Shown one piece after another: positions 60,568 through 64,000 of a stretch of DNA of 64,000 bases; the stretch's first letter is position 1; every line of letters starts with the position of its first letter. The notes beneath the pieces were generated by a model. It was not told the origin of the DNA and searched no databases. It saw only the letters and a program-made list of their open reading frames with translations. This DNA is from Desulfuromonas sp. AOP6 (lineage in GTDB: Bacteria; Desulfobacterota; Desulfuromonadia; Desulfuromonadales; SZUA-540): the NCBI RefSeq assembly GCF_009731355.2, contig NZ_AP022810.1, forward strand, positions 744,001-808,000, written 5' to 3'. Made by a program: the position numbers and the translations under genes.

Positions 60568-60885
60568 TTAGGTGGCCTTGGCCGTGTGGGCTTTTTTCCT
60601 GGGGCGGCCCCGTTTAGCCGTTGGCTGTCTTTCGGGTGGATCATCCGTGCTGGGTTTAGCTACATTGGTTGATGGAGATTTTGCACGATCATCCAGCCAA
60701 GCCAATAGTTTGTCAGTCGGATAAATTACTGTTTTCCCTACCTTTAATCTTTCTGGACCCTTGCCTGCGCTGTCAAAATTTCTCATTCCACGGGGTGTGA
60801 GCCACGCGAAATAGGTACTGATTTGGCTCCGCTCGATGAAAGGTGGATAGTGATCTGAGAGGCTTGAAAAGGTGAAATCTGCCAT
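60568..60885 (-). CDS. Small DNA-binding-like protein of unknown function
   Basis: 105 aa from ATG 60885, set by AAAGGAGGACAC just upstream; the longer in-frame reading to 61254 has no such site. The N-terminal half (ERSQISTYFAWLTPRGMRNF; RLKVGKTVIYPTDKLLAWLD) resembles excisionase or AlpA-like winged HTH modules. The C-terminal tail is basic, with an AT-hook-like KRGRPRKKAH. Likely a regulator or partition accessory of the element. Confidence 0.6.
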   Translation of the reverse strand: MADFTFSSLSDHYPPFIERSQISTYFAWLTPRGMRNFDSAGKGPERLKVGKTVIYPTDKLLAWLDDRAKSPSTNVAKPSTDDPPERQPTAKRGRPRKKAHTAKAT

Positions 60886-61858
60886 GTGTCCTCCTTTGTT
60901 TTGTGGGGACATTCTGGCACGATTTCTGGGGCCAAAATTGCACGAAAAAGGGCCGAAAAACGACCTTTTCGCTACTTTCTCAAATTGTTTCATGACTTTT
61001 TGTGGTTTCTCCTGGCCTAGAGAGTAGCCGCAATTTGGCAAAGCAAGTTGGTTGAAAGTTTTAGGGGGGGCGCACCTCATTTTGGGAAAAAACAGGCAGC
61101 TATCGATAACTGGATCTCCAGGCACCAGGGTTATCGGGTAAGTCAGCGGGTTCGCTAGCGCTTCGAGGAGACCTTCTGGTAGCTCATGACCACCGGTTGC
61201 CTTCACAAAATGAGACATTAAGGTTTGCTTCGGGTTGGTTAGATGGGTTCTCAATGACAGCCTTATACCCTAGTATGAATGTGTAACTTGATCTGAGAGC
61301 GTATGGAAGAGGTCGACTAAGCCTCGTCTCTGCGAGGATTCCCTCTAGATAGGGGCGAACTAGCTGAGCTCAGAAAAAGACTGCCAAAGATCTCAAAAAG
61401 TGCTCAATGGAGCAATAGTCCTTAAGTGATATGGATTTTTTTAATGGCCTGCTGCACCCCATCCACTTCTCAAATTTCTAGTTAGGCCACTGCAGGTAGG
61501 GTGCTTCCGGTGATGTCTCCTACTAGTCAGCAATTATCAATTCAGTAAGTTAGAGTTCTATTTACCTTCTGTGGTGTTCCCTAGGAATTTACCGGTTGCT
61601 TTAATTGTTGTGAGTAAAATTTAATTCAAATATCAGGAAATCCCTGATAGACGTCAAAATTCAATTCGTATAGGGTCTGAGTGTTAAAACTTATGAATCT
61701 TGTTTTTTGTAGCACTTTCCGTCGCAGGTCTCTTGTCCCACCGCAGGGCGGGTTCAAAATATCTCATCTTCTATAGATAGATAATTGGGATATCAAGGGG
61801 AAGTGTAAATATAAATTCGTTGGGAAATCTAAACTTAGGAGGGCTTGCGGGGTACGAT
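60886..61858. other. Long region without a supported gene
   Basis: About 970 bp between the small genes and cas3. Short frames here lack start signals and coding character. Only a small hairpin near 61631-61648 (ATCAGG..CCCTGAT) and AT-rich stretches are seen. It may hold the cas3 promoter; no CRISPR repeat is visible. Confidence 0.5.
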
Positions 61859-64000
61859 GTGACCATTTTTTATGCACATTCGACAGATTCTAAAGACAAA
61901 TCTGAGTGGCAGCTTCTAAGCGAACACTTGCATAATGTTGCAAGGATTGCCGAAAAACTAGCATCTGTTTTTGATGCTGGTGAATGGGGGCGCATGGCAG
62001 GCCTACTGCACGATGCTGGGAAAGCGACAACAGCCTTTCAACGACGGTTGGAGGGAAATCCGGAGCGTGTCGATCACTCAACCTTTGGGGCGCGACTTGC
62101 ACTAGAATCCGCCGGGAGGCTGGGGCTGCTTCTCTCCTACGTGATCGCAGGTCATCACGGCGGCTTGCCCGACGGTGGCCCCCAGGAAAGAGAACTCCAT
62201 TACAAACTCAAAAACGGAAAAATTTCCGAAGAAATTACAACGCCACCAGGTCTCGACGACAAAAAGGAATTACTTACACCGTTTCGGCTGAATCCGAAAG
62301 ATCATCCCGGTTTTAGCTTGGCCTTCTTCACCCGGATGATTTTCTCTTGCTTGGTTGATGCCGATTTTCTCGACACCGAGGCTTTTTGCACACCGGAGAA
62401 AAAAGCAGATCGGCCGGAAACCGATCCCCAGCAGATTCCCCACCTGAAGTCTCTCTTGGACTCGCATCTAGCCGAGTTGCTAGAACACGCCGCACCGACC
62501 CAGGTCAACCTGCAGCGCCGCGAGATTCTGACCCAGGTTCGCGCCAAGGCCGTGCTGCCGCCGCAGATCTTCTCCTTGACCGTGCCGACCGGTGGCGGCA
62601 AGACCCTCTCTTCTCTCTCTTTCGCGTTGGACCACGCCGCTGCCAATGCGCAGCGGAGGATCATTTATGCCATCCCGTTCACATCAATCATCGAGCAGAA
62701 CGCTGCCGTCTTTCAGCAGATCCTCGGCCGCGAGGCGGTTCTGGAACATCACTGCAATTACAAGGAGACAGATGATCCTGAAGAGTCCGCCTACGACCGT
62801 CGGCGCGGGCTGGCGGTGGAGAATTGGGAAGCGCCCCTGGTGGTGACGACCAACCTCCAGTTTTTCGAATCGCTGTTCGGAAACAAGCCGTCGCGCTGTC
62901 GCAAGCTGCACAACATTGCGGGCAGCGTAATCGTTCTCGACGAGGCCCAAGCAATTCCAACCGAATATCTTGAACCCTGTCTGCTATCACTGCGTGAACT
63001 GGTCGAGCATTACGGCTGCTCGGTGGTGCTCTGCACCGCTACCCAGCCGGCGCTTGACGACCAGAACAGCGTACGCGCCGCCCTGCCTGAGATCCGTGAA
63101 ATCATCGACGAACCGCAGCGGTATTACGAGGCCCTCTCCCGGACCAAAGTGGAATTTGTCGGGACTTTGGCGGATGACGAATTGGCCCGCCGAATCGCCG
63201 CCGAAAAGCAGGTGCTGTGCATCGTCTCCACCAAGACTCAGGCTCGCACCCAGTTCGAACAGCTAAAGGGTGAGGATGGCGTCTATCATCTCTCGACCAA
63301 CATGTATCCTGAGCATCGAAGGCGAGTGCTTGACCATATTCGCATCCGTCTCAGAACCGAGCCGAAGCTCCCCTGTCGCGTCATTTCCACTTCCTTGGTT
63401 GAAGCCGGGGTCGATCTCGATTTTCCCGTGGTTTACCGCGCCATGGCCGGGCTCGATTCCATCGCCCAGGCTGCTGGGCGCTGCAATCGCGAGGGTCGGC
63501 TGAATGATATTGGGCAACTCGGGCGGGTGTACGTGTATGCGCCTGAAAAGCCGCCTCGCATGCCCTGGCTCAAGCGTTGCGCCACGCGTGCCGAAGAGAC
63601 GCTGCGCAGTCACCCGGGGTGCGATCCGCTTGGACTGGCCCCGATGCGACGCTATTTCGAACTAGTCTACGATGTGGAGGAGCTGGATAAAAAAAAGATT
63701 GTCCGGCGCCTGAATCCGCATCTCACCCCGGAACTCTATTTTCCATTCCGCGAGGTTGCGCAGGACTTCCGATTTATCGAGGACGAAAGCATCGGTGTGA
63801 TTATCCCGCAAGAGCCGGAAGCCGAGGCCCTTGTGTGTCGGTTATATTACGCCGAACATTCCGGGACAATTCTGCGCAAGCTGCAGCAATACAGCGTGGC
63901 TGTGAGGACAAAGGAATACCGTGAATTGGATGTATCTGGTGCGCTGGAGGTTATTGACGGCAAATTCCCAGTTCTTCGGAATTTTGCAGCCTATCGCGAT
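61859..64000 (+). CDS. cas3: CRISPR-associated helicase/nuclease Cas3 (3' end outside window)
   Basis: About 714 codons visible, open at the right edge. HD nuclease domain: YAHSTDSKDKSEWQLLSEHL, LLHDAGKATTAFQRRL and VIAGHHGGLPDGG. SF2 helicase domain: LTVPTGGGKTLSSLSFALDH (Walker A), VIVLDEAQAIPTEYLEP (DEAQ), LCTATQPALDD, and IAQAAGRCNREGRLNDIGQL (motif VI). The HD-first fused form with this spacing is typical of type I-C. Start GTG 61859 is chosen because the first conserved motif follows at once; RBS TAGGAGG is 15 nt away, so a TTG at 61820 is possible. Degrades DNA targeted by Cascade. Confidence 0.92.
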   Translation, partial: MTIFYAHSTDSKDKSEWQLLSEHLHNVARIAEKLASVFDAGEWGRMAGLLHDAGKATTAFQRRLEGNPERVDHSTFGARLALESAGRLGLLLSYVIAGHHGGLPDGGPQERELHYKLKNGKISEEITTPPGLDDKKELLTPFRLNPKDHPGFSLAFFTRMIFSCLVDADFLDTEAFCTPEKKADRPETDPQQIPHLKSLLDSHLAELLEHAAPTQVNLQRREILTQVRAKAVLPPQIFSLTVPTGGGKTLSSLSFALDHAAANAQRRIIYAIPFTSIIEQNAAVFQQILGREAVLEHHCNYKETDDPEESAYDRRRGLAVENWEAPLVVTTNLQFFESLFGNKPSRCRKLHNIAGSVIVLDEAQAIPTEYLEPCLLSLRELVEHYGCSVVLCTATQPALDDQNSVRAALPEIREIIDEPQRYYEALSRTKVEFVGTLADDELARRIAAEKQVLCIVSTKTQARTQFEQLKGEDGVYHLSTNMYPEHRRRVLDHIRIRLRTEPKLPCRVISTSLVEAGVDLDFPVVYRAMAGLDSIAQAAGRCNREGRLNDIGQLGRVYVYAPEKPPRMPWLKRCATRAEETLRSHPGCDPLGLAPMRRYFELVYDVEELDKKKIVRRLNPHLTPELYFPFREVAQDFRFIEDESIGVIIPQEPEAEALVCRLYYAEHSGTILRKLQQYSVAVRTKEYRELDVSGALEVIDGKFPVLRNFAAYRD

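Noticed and set aside
60886-61254. Upstream extension of the AT-hook-tailed gene
   Set aside because: The strong RBS at ATG 60885 and the unrelated character of the upstream residues argue against it.

Overview
The window looks like chromosomal DNA of a GC-rich deltaproteobacterium, most likely Desulfuromonadales (Geobacter/Desulfuromonas/Pelobacter relatives). This is inferred from gene content: a DctP-type TRAP transporter, a MetV-MetF pair, a split-GcvP glycine cleavage system, several GGDEF proteins, a multiheme c-type cytochrome next to a Rieske/cytochrome b pair, Pta/AckA, and a probable selenoprotein. I ran no database search; family names are from recognition of motifs.

Layout. 1-2.2 kb: a TRAP solute receptor running off the left edge, two GntR-type palindromes in its promoter region, and a radical SAM gene behind a structured leader. 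2.2-14.6 kb: accessory region with a truncated rhuM, a REP-associated transposase (RAYT) embedded in its own REP palindromes, an hsdR remnant, a type III restriction-modification pair, GIY-YIG-like and HNH nucleases, several unrecognised membrane or secreted proteins, a HIT protein and two more REP clusters. 14.6-19 kb: a secreted protein, a LuxR-type regulator, an FHA-GGDEF protein, cytochrome P460 and a ferritin-like protein. 19-25 kb: complete nqrABCDEF plus nqrM (Na+-translocating NADH:quinone reductase). 25-29.7 kb: rhlE with an attenuator-like leader, exonuclease III, a periplasmic-type minimal ATP ligase, and a 60-residue membrane protein whose frame is crossed by a UGA followed at the right distance by a SECIS-like hairpin. 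29.7-33.6 kb: thiFSGHE under a TPP riboswitch. 33.6-41 kb: glpK, two response-regulator GGDEF proteins, DAHP synthase, yggT-divIVA-DUF167, and an FmdB-type zinc ribbon.

41-48 kb: folD, metV, metF, gcvT, gcvH, gcvPA and gcvPB on one strand. Together they link one-carbon folate units with glycine, and the next metabolic genes are pta and ackA. 48-57.6 kb: tonB, pta, ackA, a 2[4Fe-4S] ferredoxin, tatA, a zinc-ribbon/DUF3426 protein, hpt, and a DUF1573-Rieske-cytochrome b-pentaheme cytochrome operon ending at a tRNA-Arg(CCG).

57.7-64 kb: the sequence character changes right after the tRNA. There are 19-bp repeats, eight iteron-like 16-mers, a replication-initiator-like gene broken by a nonsense codon and an IS1595-type element with a perfect 8-bp target duplication, three small plasmid- or phage-like genes, about 1 kb without a gene, and the start of a cas3 gene (probably type I-C) that runs off the right edge. 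This looks like an integrated, partly decayed plasmid-like element.

The observations I rate highest are the selenoprotein candidate (29453-29635), the iteron cluster with its broken initiator, the REP copies inside and ending the RAYT gene, and the folate-glycine C1 cluster.
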